Source: Actinophytocola sp050699915
Lineage (GTDB): Bacteria > Actinomycetota > Actinomycetes > Mycobacteriales > Pseudonocardiaceae
Reading direction: 5' to 3'
Assembly: GCF_050699915.1 (NCBI RefSeq)
Contig: NZ_JBOHGA010000153.1
Location: 1 to 15,729, forward strand
Length of the DNA stretch: 15,729 nt
Made by a program: the position numbers and the translations under genes. Shown here one piece after another: positions 1 through 6,244 of the stretch (the stretch's first letter is position 1; every line of letters begins with the position of its first letter). The notes below the pieces were generated by a model. The model had not been told where the DNA came from, searched no databases, and worked only from the letters and a program-made list of their open reading frames with translations.

Positions 1-704
1 GTGTCCGGCTCGTCGACGTGGTCCGGACCGAGCGCGCCGCGGACGAAGCGGCCGGCGATCCAGCCGGCGAGCACGGCCCCGACGGCGGCGAACGCGGTCG
101 TCAGGCCGGAGCCGGCGTCGCCCTCGCCGAAGACCGCCCGCAGCACCACCGCGCAGCCGGCACCCAACACGGAGACGACCGCGCCGAGGGTGACCGACAG
201 CGCGTTGGCCTCGACGAGGTTTCGGGTGGGCACGACGTGCGGCAGCGCGGCGGACAGGCCGGCGCCGATGAACCGGCTGATCCCGATGACGACGAGCGCG
301 AGCAGCAACAGCGTCAGCCCACCCAGGCCGGCCGCCACTGCGATCGCGGCCCCGATGATCAGCACGGCCTGCAGCACGTTGGCCGCGACCAGGACCCGCC
401 GCCGGTCCCAGCGGTCGAGCAGCGCGCCCGCGAACGGCCCGATGACCGAGTACGGCAGCAGCAGCACCAGGAACCCGGCTGCGATGGCCGTCGGTGAGAC
501 CTCGCGCTCGGGGTTGAACACCACCGCACCCGCGAGGCCGGTCTGGAAGAGCCCGCTGCTCCACTGCGAGGCGAAGCGGCTGAGCAGCAGTCGCCGGAAC
601 TCGGCGAGGACCAGCAGCCGGCGCGCGCCGATCCGTAGATGATGCGCCGACTCGGAGTCACCCGTCTGGGTGATCTCGTTCGCATCCTGCGCCGACGTGC
701 TCAC
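1..704 (-). CDS. MFS transporter, N-terminal part (cut by window edge)
   Basis: Reading the minus strand from GTG at 704 gives 234 codons, open to the window edge. After a short polar N-terminus (VSTSAQDANEITQ), the protein has RLLLSRFASQWSSGLFQTGLAG as a first membrane segment. A second helix follows, then PFAGALLDRWDRRRVLVAANVLQA, which matches the conserved MFS loop between helices 2 and 3 (G-x-L-x-D-R-x-x-R-R). Several more hydrophobic helices and the segment FIGAGLSAALPHVVPTRNLVEANAL follow. These features fit the MFS_3/EntS-like group of drug or siderophore exporters; the substrate cannot be read. An in-frame TGA lies three codons before the GTG, so this is the first possible start. No Shine-Dalgarno is visible; a TAGGCT box lies 8 nt upstream. 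The C-terminal half is outside the window. Confidence 0.88.
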   Translation of the reverse strand, partial: MSTSAQDANEITQTGDSESAHHLRIGARRLLVLAEFRRLLLSRFASQWSSGLFQTGLAGAVVFNPEREVSPTAIAAGFLVLLLPYSVIGPFAGALLDRWDRRRVLVAANVLQAVLIIGAAIAVAAGLGGLTLLLLALVVIGISRFIGAGLSAALPHVVPTRNLVEANALSVTLGAVVSVLGAGCAVVLRAVFGEGDAGSGLTTAFAAVGAVLAGWIAGRFVRGALGPDHVDEPD

Positions 705-712
705 GGGTTGTC

Positions 713-718
713 AGCCTA
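713..718 (-). promoter_or_regulatory. Candidate -10 box (TAGGCT) of the MFS gene
   Basis: On the minus strand TAGGCT sits 8 nt before the GTG at 704. There is no ribosome binding site between them, so transcription would start at or next to the start codon (leaderless). No good TTGACA-like -35 is seen; the -35 position falls inside the long inverted repeat at 729-766. Confidence 0.4.
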
Positions 719-728
719 CGGCGGAAGC

Positions 729-766
729 ACGAAGGGCGTGTGCCCAACGAGGCACACGCCCTTCGT
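729..766. repeat. Perfect 16-bp inverted repeat with 6-nt spacer in the MFS/yqgE divergent region
   Basis: Arm 729-744 (ACGAAGGGCGTGTGCC) is the exact reverse complement of 751-766; the spacer is CAACGA. No T-run follows on either strand. It lies upstream of both flanking genes, about 25 bp from the MFS start and about 195 bp from yqgE, so it is not in the usual terminator position of either. It covers the expected -35 region of the MFS promoter. It could be an operator for a dimeric repressor, a hairpin terminating an unseen small transcript, or a roadblock separating the divergent units. The symmetry itself is certain; the role is inferred. Confidence 0.7.
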
Positions 767-961
767 CGACGAAGCACCCGGTCGCCTCTCGGCGGTGTGG
801 CGCATCGTGGCTCCAGCCGGACGGTATTCCACGACGGCGGTTCTTGGTTGGGCCCGGGGGACTCATTGGTGCTCCAGCCACCAGCGACAACGTGCTGGCA
901 CACCCCATTGTTCCCCAACATCCGGCCGGCCGCTGGATTCCCACTCGGCGGGTGGGATCAT

Positions 962-1549
962 GTGCCGGTGCGATCCGATGCCCCCGATGCGGCCGTGGAG
1001 CCGGGCACGCTGCTCGTGGCGGCACCCAGCCTCACCGACTCCAACTTTCGCCGCACGGTCGTCTTCGTGATCGACCACCGGAGCGAGGGCACCCTCGGTG
1101 TCGTGTTGAACCGGCCGAGCGAGGTCCCCGTCGACGACGTGCTGCCGAGCTGGGGCCCGCACGTGACCAACCCCGGCTCGGTGTTCGTCGGCGGCCCGGT
1201 GGAGCAGAAGACGGCCCTGTGCCTCGCGGCGCTGCGCACCGGCGAGGAGCCGGGCGGGATACAGGGGCTGATCGGCGTGCGCGGCCCGGTGGCGCTCGTC
1301 GACCTGGACGCGGATCCCGAGATCCTGGTGCCGAAGTTCAAGGGCCTGCGGGTGTTCGCCGGCTACGCGGGCTGGGACGTGGGCCAGGTGGCCGGGGAGA
1401 TCGAGCGTGGCGACTGGATCGTGGTGCCGGCGCTGCCGAACGACGTGCTCGCCCCGGCCGACCAGGACCTGTGGGGCCGGGTGCTGCGCCGGCAGGGCAT
1501 GCCGCTGGCGCTACTCGCCACGCACCCCGGAGACGTCCGCACCAACTGA
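962..1549 (+). CDS. YqgE/AlgH (DUF179) family protein
   Basis: The 195-residue protein opens with PGTLLVAAPSLTDSNFRRTVVFVIDH, followed by EGTLGVVLNRPSE, VFVGGPV, VDLDADPE, LRVFAGYAGWDVGQVAGEIERGDWIVV and LWGRVLRR. All are hallmarks of the YqgE/AlgH family, and the actinobacterial form is of similar length (about 200 aa). The family is cytoplasmic; its biochemical role is unsettled, and the AlgH name comes from a Pseudomonas alginate regulation phenotype. The longer open frame begins at 740, but the family match starts near residue 86 of it. I chose GTG 962, which has a purine-rich GGTGGGA just before it. GTG 968 is an alternative, because GATCAT at 956-961 could be a -10 for a leaderless start there. 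A short hairpin (939-944 with 952-957) would bury GGTGGGA. The 3' end overlaps the convergent SdpI-family gene by 39 bp. Confidence 0.92.
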   Translation: MPVRSDAPDAAVEPGTLLVAAPSLTDSNFRRTVVFVIDHRSEGTLGVVLNRPSEVPVDDVLPSWGPHVTNPGSVFVGGPVEQKTALCLAALRTGEEPGGIQGLIGVRGPVALVDLDADPEILVPKFKGLRVFAGYAGWDVGQVAGEIERGDWIVVPALPNDVLAPADQDLWGRVLRRQGMPLALLATHPGDVRTN

Positions 1550-1933
1550 CCTCACGAGCTCGCAGCCACCACACGCGCAGCCCTTGCACCCCTCGGGCAG
1601 CTCGGGCTTCTCGTCGGGCAGGGCCTGCGCCGACCGGTGTCCGAGAACCCCGCCGGCGACGGCGATCGCGACCATCCCGACCAGTCCGACGAGCACCACG
1701 ACGGTCCCGGCGGCAAGACCCATCGCGCCGCTGACCACGCCGACCAGCCCGGCCGCGGTCAGCGGCGGGCCGGCGACCTTGTTCGCCAGACGAAAGGCGC
1801 GGTCGCCGCGCAGCGTCGCGGGCGTGCGGACACCCGCGAACCTGTTGCGCGGCAGCCGTTCCAGCCAACCGAGGACACCGACGGCGGCCACCACGAGGCC
1901 GACGACCAGCGGCACGAGCGCGAGAAGAGGCAC
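1511..1933 (-). CDS. SdpI-family membrane protein with a CxxCxCxxC tail
   Basis: From GTG 1933 the product has 140 residues. Helix 1 (about 3-23) is followed by LPRNRFAGVRTPATL and DRAFRLANKVAG, the signature of the SdpI family, named after the Bacillus immunity protein against toxin SdpC. Two further helices span about 58-76 and 78-98. The C-terminus is soluble and holds four cysteines, C116, C119, C121 and C124, in CKGCACGGC, a pattern able to bind a metal. SdpI itself has more helices; such short relatives are common in actinobacteria and their role is unknown. The start is chosen because TACGAT lies 6 nt before GTG 1933 (leaderless geometry) and the protein then begins directly at the first helix. 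GTG 1963 and an ATG at 2002 are longer alternatives. The gene ends inside yqgE. Confidence 0.85.
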   Translation of the reverse strand: MPLLALVPLVVGLVVAAVGVLGWLERLPRNRFAGVRTPATLRGDRAFRLANKVAGPPLTAAGLVGVVSGAMGLAAGTVVVLVGLVGMVAIAVAGGVLGHRSAQALPDEKPELPEGCKGCACGGCELVRSVGADVSGVRGE

Positions 1934-1939
1934 GGCCCG

Positions 1940-1945
1940 ATCGTA
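1940..1945 (-). promoter_or_regulatory. Candidate -10 box (TACGAT) of the SdpI-family gene
   Basis: TACGAT on the minus strand is followed by six bases (CGGGCC) and then GTG 1933, which would place the transcription start at the start codon. No Shine-Dalgarno is present. No clear -35 was found. Confidence 0.35.
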
Positions 1946-2000
1946 AGCGCTCAGCCGAACCACTCCCGGCGGCCACCCTGGTTGTGGTGTGCTGCTCGCC

Positions 2001-3152
2001 ATGCGAACTCGCGTACTGGCCACCGTGGCGGCGATCGCCGCCGGCCTGCTCGTCGCCACGCCGGCCACGCCGGTCTCCGCGAACACCGCCGGCGCGCCGA
2101 AGGTCCGGCTGCTCGGCGAGCGGATCATCCCCGCCGGCACCTTCCAGGGCACCACGGTCGGCGGCCTGTCCGGGATCGACCGCGACCCGCGCACCGGCGG
2201 CTACGTGCTGATCAGCGACGACCGTTCCGCGCTGCAGCCGGCCCGCTTCTACAACGCGACGATCGACATCGGCGAACACGGACTGGGCGAGGTGACGCTC
2301 ACCGGCACCCGCCCGTTCCTTCGCCCGGACGGCACGCCGTTCCCACCGCTGTCGGCGAACGGTGGCACCAACGCTGGCACGACCGTGGATCCCGAGGACA
2401 TCCGCGTCGACCCCTGGACCGGGGACTACACCTGGAGCCAGGAGGGCGAGCGGACCCTCACGCCCAGCCAGGTGTTGATCGACCCCTCGATCCAGACGGC
2501 GCACCGGGACGGCTCGTTCGGCCGGATGCTGCCGACACCGCCGATCGAGCGGATGAGCGCGGAGAACCGGGGTCCGCGGCAGAACCAGGGGCTCGAGGGA
2601 CTCACGTTCGCCGGCGCCGGCACGCTCGTGGTCAGCGCCCTGGAGGGCGCGCTGCTGCAGGACGGGCCGGAGGCGACGCCCGAGCACGGCACGACGTCCC
2701 GGATCACCGTGCAGACACGGACCGGACGCGTCGTCGCGCAGTACGGCTACGAGCAGGAACCCGTGTTCGCCCAGCCGAACCCGCCCGGCTCGTTCTCGGT
2801 CAACGGTGTGGCCGCCATCCTCGCGGTGAACCCGCTCGACCCACGCCGCCACCTGGTGATGGAGCGCTCCTTCGTCACCGGCGTGGGCAACAAGGTCCGG
2901 CTCTACGAGATCGACACCCGCGGCGCGACCGACATCGCCCGCCACGACTCGATCGCCGGCGAGAAGATCAAGCCGGTGCGCAAGAAGCTGGTCGCGGACC
3001 TGGCCGACTTCGGCCTCTCGACGGTGGACAACATCGAGGGCATGACGTGGGGTCCGCGGCTGCGGACCGGAGAGCGCACGCTGCTGCTGGTCAGCGACGA
3101 CAACTTCAGCGCCACGCAGGTCTCCCAGGTGGTCGCGCTGGCCGTCCGGTGA
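2001..3152 (+). CDS. Secreted esterase-like activity of phytase (phytase-like) domain protein
   Basis: The 384-residue product starts MRTRVLATVAAIAAGLLVATPATPVSA, a Sec signal peptide with likely cleavage after VSA. The mature part begins with VRLLGERIIPAGTFQGTTVGGLSGIDRDP and YVLISDDRS. Later come DPEDIRVDPWTGDYTWSQEGER, NQGLEGLTFAGAGTLVVSALEG and VDNIEGMTWGP followed by LLLVSDDNFS. Repeated acidic blades of this sort (G-L-S-G-I-D, E-G-L-T-F, E-G-M-T-W, V-S-D-D) mark the phytase-like esterase domain (PF13449 type), a beta-propeller fold found in extracellular proteins. Actual phytase or esterase activity is not established by sequence. ATG 2001 is preferred over GTG 1989 because the positive n-region then starts the signal peptide; neither has a good Shine-Dalgarno. 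Its 5' end is head-to-head with the SdpI-family gene, 67 bp apart. Confidence 0.88.
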   Translation: MRTRVLATVAAIAAGLLVATPATPVSANTAGAPKVRLLGERIIPAGTFQGTTVGGLSGIDRDPRTGGYVLISDDRSALQPARFYNATIDIGEHGLGEVTLTGTRPFLRPDGTPFPPLSANGGTNAGTTVDPEDIRVDPWTGDYTWSQEGERTLTPSQVLIDPSIQTAHRDGSFGRMLPTPPIERMSAENRGPRQNQGLEGLTFAGAGTLVVSALEGALLQDGPEATPEHGTTSRITVQTRTGRVVAQYGYEQEPVFAQPNPPGSFSVNGVAAILAVNPLDPRRHLVMERSFVTGVGNKVRLYEIDTRGATDIARHDSIAGEKIKPVRKKLVADLADFGLSTVDNIEGMTWGPRLRTGERTLLLVSDDNFSATQVSQVVALAVR

Positions 3153-3191
3153 CGTGGGACGGCGCGGGAGAAAGGGTATTGGCGTCCGCGC

Positions 3192-3197
3192 TATCCT
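3192..3197 (+). promoter_or_regulatory. Candidate -10 box (TATCCT) of the leuS leader transcript
   Basis: TATCCT is followed by 7 nt and then the ATG of the leader ORF at 3205, so the leader peptide would be read from the first base of the RNA. No TTGACA-like -35 is seen 16-19 bp upstream. A perfect TTGACA occurs at 3200-3205, but nothing resembling a -10 follows it at the right distance. Confidence 0.45.
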
Positions 3198-3204
3198 GGT
3201 TGAC

Positions 3205-3255
3205 ATGAGCTCGGACATGAACACTGGACGCCTGCTCCTTAGCGGGCCGCGCTGA
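3205..3255 (+). CDS. Putative leucine-rich leader peptide of leuS (16 aa)
   Basis: ATG 3205 opens a 16-codon frame, MSSDMNTGRLLLSGPR, ending at TGA 3253-3255. Three leucine codons in a row, CTG CTC CTT (3232-3240), include CTT, which is rare in this genome. The frame lies 86 nt before leuS, and its stop codon sits inside a hairpin followed by a terminator-like hairpin. This is the arrangement of a ribosome-mediated attenuator: a ribosome lacking Leu-tRNA would stall on the Leu run. The peptide probably has no function apart from being translated. It appears leaderless, starting 7 nt after a TATCCT box. As I recall, leader-peptide attenuators were predicted before leuS in some Streptomyces, which supports the reading. 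Confidence 0.72.
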   Translation: MSSDMNTGRLLLSGPR

Positions 3256-3301
3256 CCGACGGTCGGCGCGGCGGACCCCTCATGCCTTTGGCAGAGGGGT
3301 C
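3205..3301 (+). promoter_or_regulatory. Leucine attenuator upstream of leuS
   Basis: The leader contains, in order: the Leu codons within a weak hairpin (3231-3236 with 3241-3246); a 12-bp hairpin (3246-3257 with 3261-3272, one U-G pair, GAC loop) spanning the leader stop codon; and a terminator hairpin (3274-3301). GGGCCGC (3244-3250) can also pair with GCGGACCC (3271-3278) with one bulged A, which would take the first five bases of the terminator stem. That makes a possible antiterminator. A ribosome stalled on the Leu codons would leave this pairing free, whereas one at the stop codon would cover 3244-3250 and let the terminator form. The pairings are directly visible; the switching is inferred. 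Confidence 0.68.
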
Positions 3302-3310
3302 TTGTTGTGT
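3274..3310 (+). terminator. Intrinsic terminator of the leuS leader (attenuator)
   Basis: GACCCCTC (3274-3281) pairs with GAGGGGTC (3294-3301). The stem continues as TGCC (3283-3286) with GGCA (3290-3293), closing a TTT loop, with A3282 bulged. The stem is therefore 12 bp and is followed by the T-rich TTGTTGTGT (3302-3310). It is the only hairpin with a T-rich tail that I found in the window. It ends 30 nt before the leuS start codon, after the leader ORF and outside any gene. Confidence 0.75.
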
Positions 3311-3340
3311 CCGGAGCACGCACCAAGGAAGGACCCCACG

Positions 3341-6226
3341 ATGAGCGCCACGACGGGCCCCGCTGAGGGACACGTACCGGGAGACGCCGCCGAGTCGGTG
3401 CCGGCGCACCGCTACACCGCCACGCTGGCGAACTCCATCGAGCCGCGTTGGCAGGACTACTGGGAGGAGCACCGCACCTTCCACGCGCCCAACCCGGTGG
3501 GTCCGCTGGCGGGCGAGGTGCCCGGTGACATGCCGGCTGACAAGCTGTTCGTGCAGGACATGTTCCCGTACCCGTCCGGCGCGGGGCTGCACGTCGGCCA
3601 CCCGCTGGGCTTCATCGGCACGGACGTGTTCGCCCGCTACCACCGGATGACCGGGCGCAACGTGCTGCACACCATGGGGTTCGACGCGTTCGGCCTGCCC
3701 GCCGAGCAGTACGCGGTGCAGACCGGTCAGCACCCGCGCAAGACGACCGAGGACAACATCGTCCGGTACCTGAGCCAGATCCGCCGGCTGGGTCTGGGCC
3801 ACGACGAGCGCCGTCGCATCGCCACCACCGACCTGACCTACTACCGCTGGACGCAGTGGATCTTCCTGCAGATCTACAACGCCTGGTACGACGAGAAGGC
3901 GAACAAGGCCCGCCCGATCGCCGAGCTGGAGGCGGAGTTCGCGCAGGACAAGCGGTCCACTCCGGACGGTCGCGGCTGGTGCGAGCTGACGCGCGCCGAG
4001 CAGCGGAAGATCATCGACTCGCACCGGCTGGTGTACCAGTCCGAGGCGCCGGTCAACTGGAGTCCGGGCCTGGGCACCGTCGTGGCCAACGAGGAGGTCA
4101 CCGCCGAGGGCCGCACCGACCGCGGCAACTTCCCGGTCTTCCGCAAGAACCTGCGCCAGTGGATGATGCGGATCACCGCCTACGCCGACCGCCTGATCGA
4201 CGACCTGGACCTGCTGGACTGGCCAGAGCGGGTCAAGACCATGCAGCGCAACTGGATCGGCCGCTCGTCGGGCGCGCACATCCGGTTCCCCGTCGGTGAC
4301 GAGGCGATCGAGGTCTTCACCACCCGTCCGGACACCGTCTTCGGCGCGACGTACATGGTGCTGGCGCCGGAGCACCCGCTGGTCGACGAGATCACCGCCG
4401 GCGCCTGGCCGCAGGGCACCGACGAGCGGTGGACCGGCGGCGCCGCCACGCCCGCGGAGGCGGTCGCCGCCTACCGCCGGGCCGCCGCGCAGAAGTCCGA
4501 GCTGGACCGGCAGGAGAACAAGGACAAGACCGGCGTGTTCGTGGGCATGTTCGCCACGAACCCGGCCAACGACGCCGAGATCCCGGTGTTCATCGCCGAC
4601 TACGTGCTGATGGGCTACGGCACCGGCGCGATCATGGCGGTGCCCGGCCAGGACCAGCGCGACTGGGACTTCGCGACCGGGTTCGGGCTGCCGATCATCC
4701 GCACCGTACAGCCGAGCGAGGACTTCGAGGGCGAGGCGTTCACCGGCGAGGGTCCTGCGATCAACTCGAGGTTCCTGGACGGTCTGGACGTCGTCGAGGC
4801 CAAGAAGACGATCATCGAGTGGCTGGAGGCGCACGGCCACGGCGAGGGGCGGCTGCAGTACAAGCTGCGCGACTGGCTGTTCGCCCGGCAGCGGTACTGG
4901 GGCGAGCCGTTCCCGATCGTCTACGACGAGGACGACCTGCCGATCCCGCTGCCCGACAGCATGCTGCCGGTCGAGCTGCCCGACGTCGACGACTACTCCC
5001 CCCGCACCTACGACCCGGACGACGCGGACACCGAGCCGTCGCCGCCGCTGTCGCGCGCCGACGACTGGCTGTACGTCGAGCTGGACCTGGGCGAGGGCCG
5101 CAAGCGCTACCGCCGCGACGCCAACGTGATGCCGCAGTGGGCGGGGTCGTGCTGGTACCAGCTGCGCTACGTCGACCCGACCGACACCGAGCGGTTCTGC
5201 GAGCCGGAGAACGAGGCGTACTGGCTGGGCCCGCGCCCGGCCGAGCACGGCCCGGACGACCCGGGCGGCGTCGACCTGTACATCGGCGGCATCGAGCACG
5301 CCGTGCTGCACCTGCTGTACTCGCGGTTCTGGCAGAAGGTGCTGTACGACCTGGGTCACGTGTCCGCGCCCGAGCCGTACCGCCGGCTGTTCAACCAGGG
5401 CTACATCCAGGCCTACGCCTACGCCGACGCGCGCGGCGTCCACGTGCCGGCCGAGGAAGTGTCCGAAGTGGACGGCAAGTACCTCTGGGACGGCGAGGAG
5501 GTCCGCCAGGAGTACGGCAAGATGGGCAAGAGCCTGAAGAACGTGGTCACGCCGGACGAGATGTGCGAGCGGTACGGCGCGGACACCTTCCGGTTCTACG
5601 AGATGTCGATGGGCCCGATGGACGTCTCCCGCCCGTGGGCGACGAAGGACGTCGTGGGCGCGCAGCGGTTCCTGCAGCGGCTGTGGCGCAACGTCGTGGA
5701 CGAGCAGACGGGCGAGGTCAGGGTCGCGGACGATGGTTCGGCCGCCGAGCTGGACGAGGCCACGCTGCGCGCGCTGCACAGGGCGATCGACGGCGTGCAC
5801 GCCGACTACGCGGCGATGCGCTTCAACACGGCCGGCGCCAAGCTGATCGAGCTGAACAACCACGTGACGAAGGCGTACGCGGCCCGGCCGGTCCCGCGCG
5901 CGGTGGCGGAGCCGATGGTGCTGATGCTGGCGCCGCTGTGTCCGCACATCGCGGAGGAGCTGTGGTCGCGGCTGGGCCACGACTCGTCGCTGGCCGCCGG
6001 CCCGTTCCCGCGGGCGGACGAGCGCTACCTGGTGGAGGACACGGTCGAGTACCCGATCCAGGTGAACGGCAAGGTCCGCTCCCGGGTCACGGTCTCGGCG
6101 TCGGCCGGCCAGGACGAGGTCAAGGCCGCCGCGCTGGCGGAGGAGCGCATCGTCGCGCTGGTCGACGGGAACGAGCCGCGCAAGGTGATCGTGGTGCCCG
6201 GGCGGCTGGTGAACGTGGTTCTGTAG
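3341..6226 (+). CDS. leuS: Leucine--tRNA ligase
   Basis: A 961-residue class I aminoacyl-tRNA synthetase that charges tRNA-Leu in the cytoplasm. N-terminal RWQDYWEEHRTF and FVQDMFPYPSGAGLHVGHPLG hold the HIGH-type ATP motif (H84-V-G-H87), followed by HTMGFDAFGLPAEQYAVQTGQHP. The editing (CP1) domain is present, with TTRPDTVFGATYMVLAPEHP and GYGTGAIMAVPGQDQRDW. YWGEPFPIVY marks the return to the catalytic core. KMGKS (K727-S731) is the KMSKS loop, followed by an anticodon-binding helical bundle and a C-terminal domain with VNGKVRSRVTVSA. Length fits actinobacterial LeuRS (about 950-970 aa). ATG 3341 is preceded by AAGGAAGGA (3325-3333) at 7-nt spacing, so the in-frame codon at 3302 is rejected. 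In the editing motif many LeuRS have GHD where this has GQD. Expression is probably set by the leucine attenuator upstream. Confidence 0.98.
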   Translation: MSATTGPAEGHVPGDAAESVPAHRYTATLANSIEPRWQDYWEEHRTFHAPNPVGPLAGEVPGDMPADKLFVQDMFPYPSGAGLHVGHPLGFIGTDVFARYHRMTGRNVLHTMGFDAFGLPAEQYAVQTGQHPRKTTEDNIVRYLSQIRRLGLGHDERRRIATTDLTYYRWTQWIFLQIYNAWYDEKANKARPIAELEAEFAQDKRSTPDGRGWCELTRAEQRKIIDSHRLVYQSEAPVNWSPGLGTVVANEEVTAEGRTDRGNFPVFRKNLRQWMMRITAYADRLIDDLDLLDWPERVKTMQRNWIGRSSGAHIRFPVGDEAIEVFTTRPDTVFGATYMVLAPEHPLVDEITAGAWPQGTDERWTGGAATPAEAVAAYRRAAAQKSELDRQENKDKTGVFVGMFATNPANDAEIPVFIADYVLMGYGTGAIMAVPGQDQRDWDFATGFGLPIIRTVQPSEDFEGEAFTGEGPAINSRFLDGLDVVEAKKTIIEWLEAHGHGEGRLQYKLRDWLFARQRYWGEPFPIVYDEDDLPIPLPDSMLPVELPDVDDYSPRTYDPDDADTEPSPPLSRADDWLYVELDLGEGRKRYRRDANVMPQWAGSCWYQLRYVDPTDTERFCEPENEAYWLGPRPAEHGPDDPGGVDLYIGGIEHAVLHLLYSRFWQKVLYDLGHVSAPEPYRRLFNQGYIQAYAYADARGVHVPAEEVSEVDGKYLWDGEEVRQEYGKMGKSLKNVVTPDEMCERYGADTFRFYEMSMGPMDVSRPWATKDVVGAQRFLQRLWRNVVDEQTGEVRVADDGSAAELDEATLRALHRAIDGVHADYAAMRFNTAGAKLIELNNHVTKAYAARPVPRAVAEPMVLMLAPLCPHIAEELWSRLGHDSSLAAGPFPRADERYLVEDTVEYPIQVNGKVRSRVTVSASAGQDEVKAAALAEERIVALVDGNEPRKVIVVPGRLVNVVL

Positions 6227-6231
6227 CCGCG

Positions 6232-6237
6232 TAGGTT
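6232..6237 (+). promoter_or_regulatory. Candidate -10 box (TAGGTT) of the glycosyltransferase gene
   Basis: TAGGTT lies 7 nt before ATG 6245, within the 18-nt gap after leuS. GTGAAC (6209-6214, inside the end of leuS) is a weak -35 at 17-bp spacing. There is no Shine-Dalgarno, so a leaderless transcript separate from leuS is plausible. Confidence 0.38.
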
Positions 6238-6244
6238 CGCGGGT

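Noticed and set aside
767..961. tRNA or small-RNA gene between the inverted repeat and yqgE
   Set aside because: No cloverleaf, T-loop motif or CCA end could be assembled on either strand; only short weak hairpins are present.
3200..3205. Perfect TTGACA as a -35 element
   Set aside because: Nothing resembling a TANNNT box lies 16-19 bp downstream, and the resulting start would remove the leader ORF.
1338..3326. A 662-codon minus-strand frame across the SdpI and phytase-like genes
   Set aside because: It is a shadow frame with no motif; its plus-strand and minus-strand neighbours have clear family signatures.
3205..3340. T-box riboswitch before leuS
   Set aside because: The conserved T-box sequence (AGGGTGGNACCGCG type) and specifier stem are absent; the tandem Leu codons in a short ORF explain the region better.
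4609..4668. LeuRS editing motif GQDQRD in place of GHDQRD as an editing defect
   Set aside because: The aspartates are kept, and from memory Gln at this position may be normal in related actinobacteria; the sequence alone does not show loss of editing.
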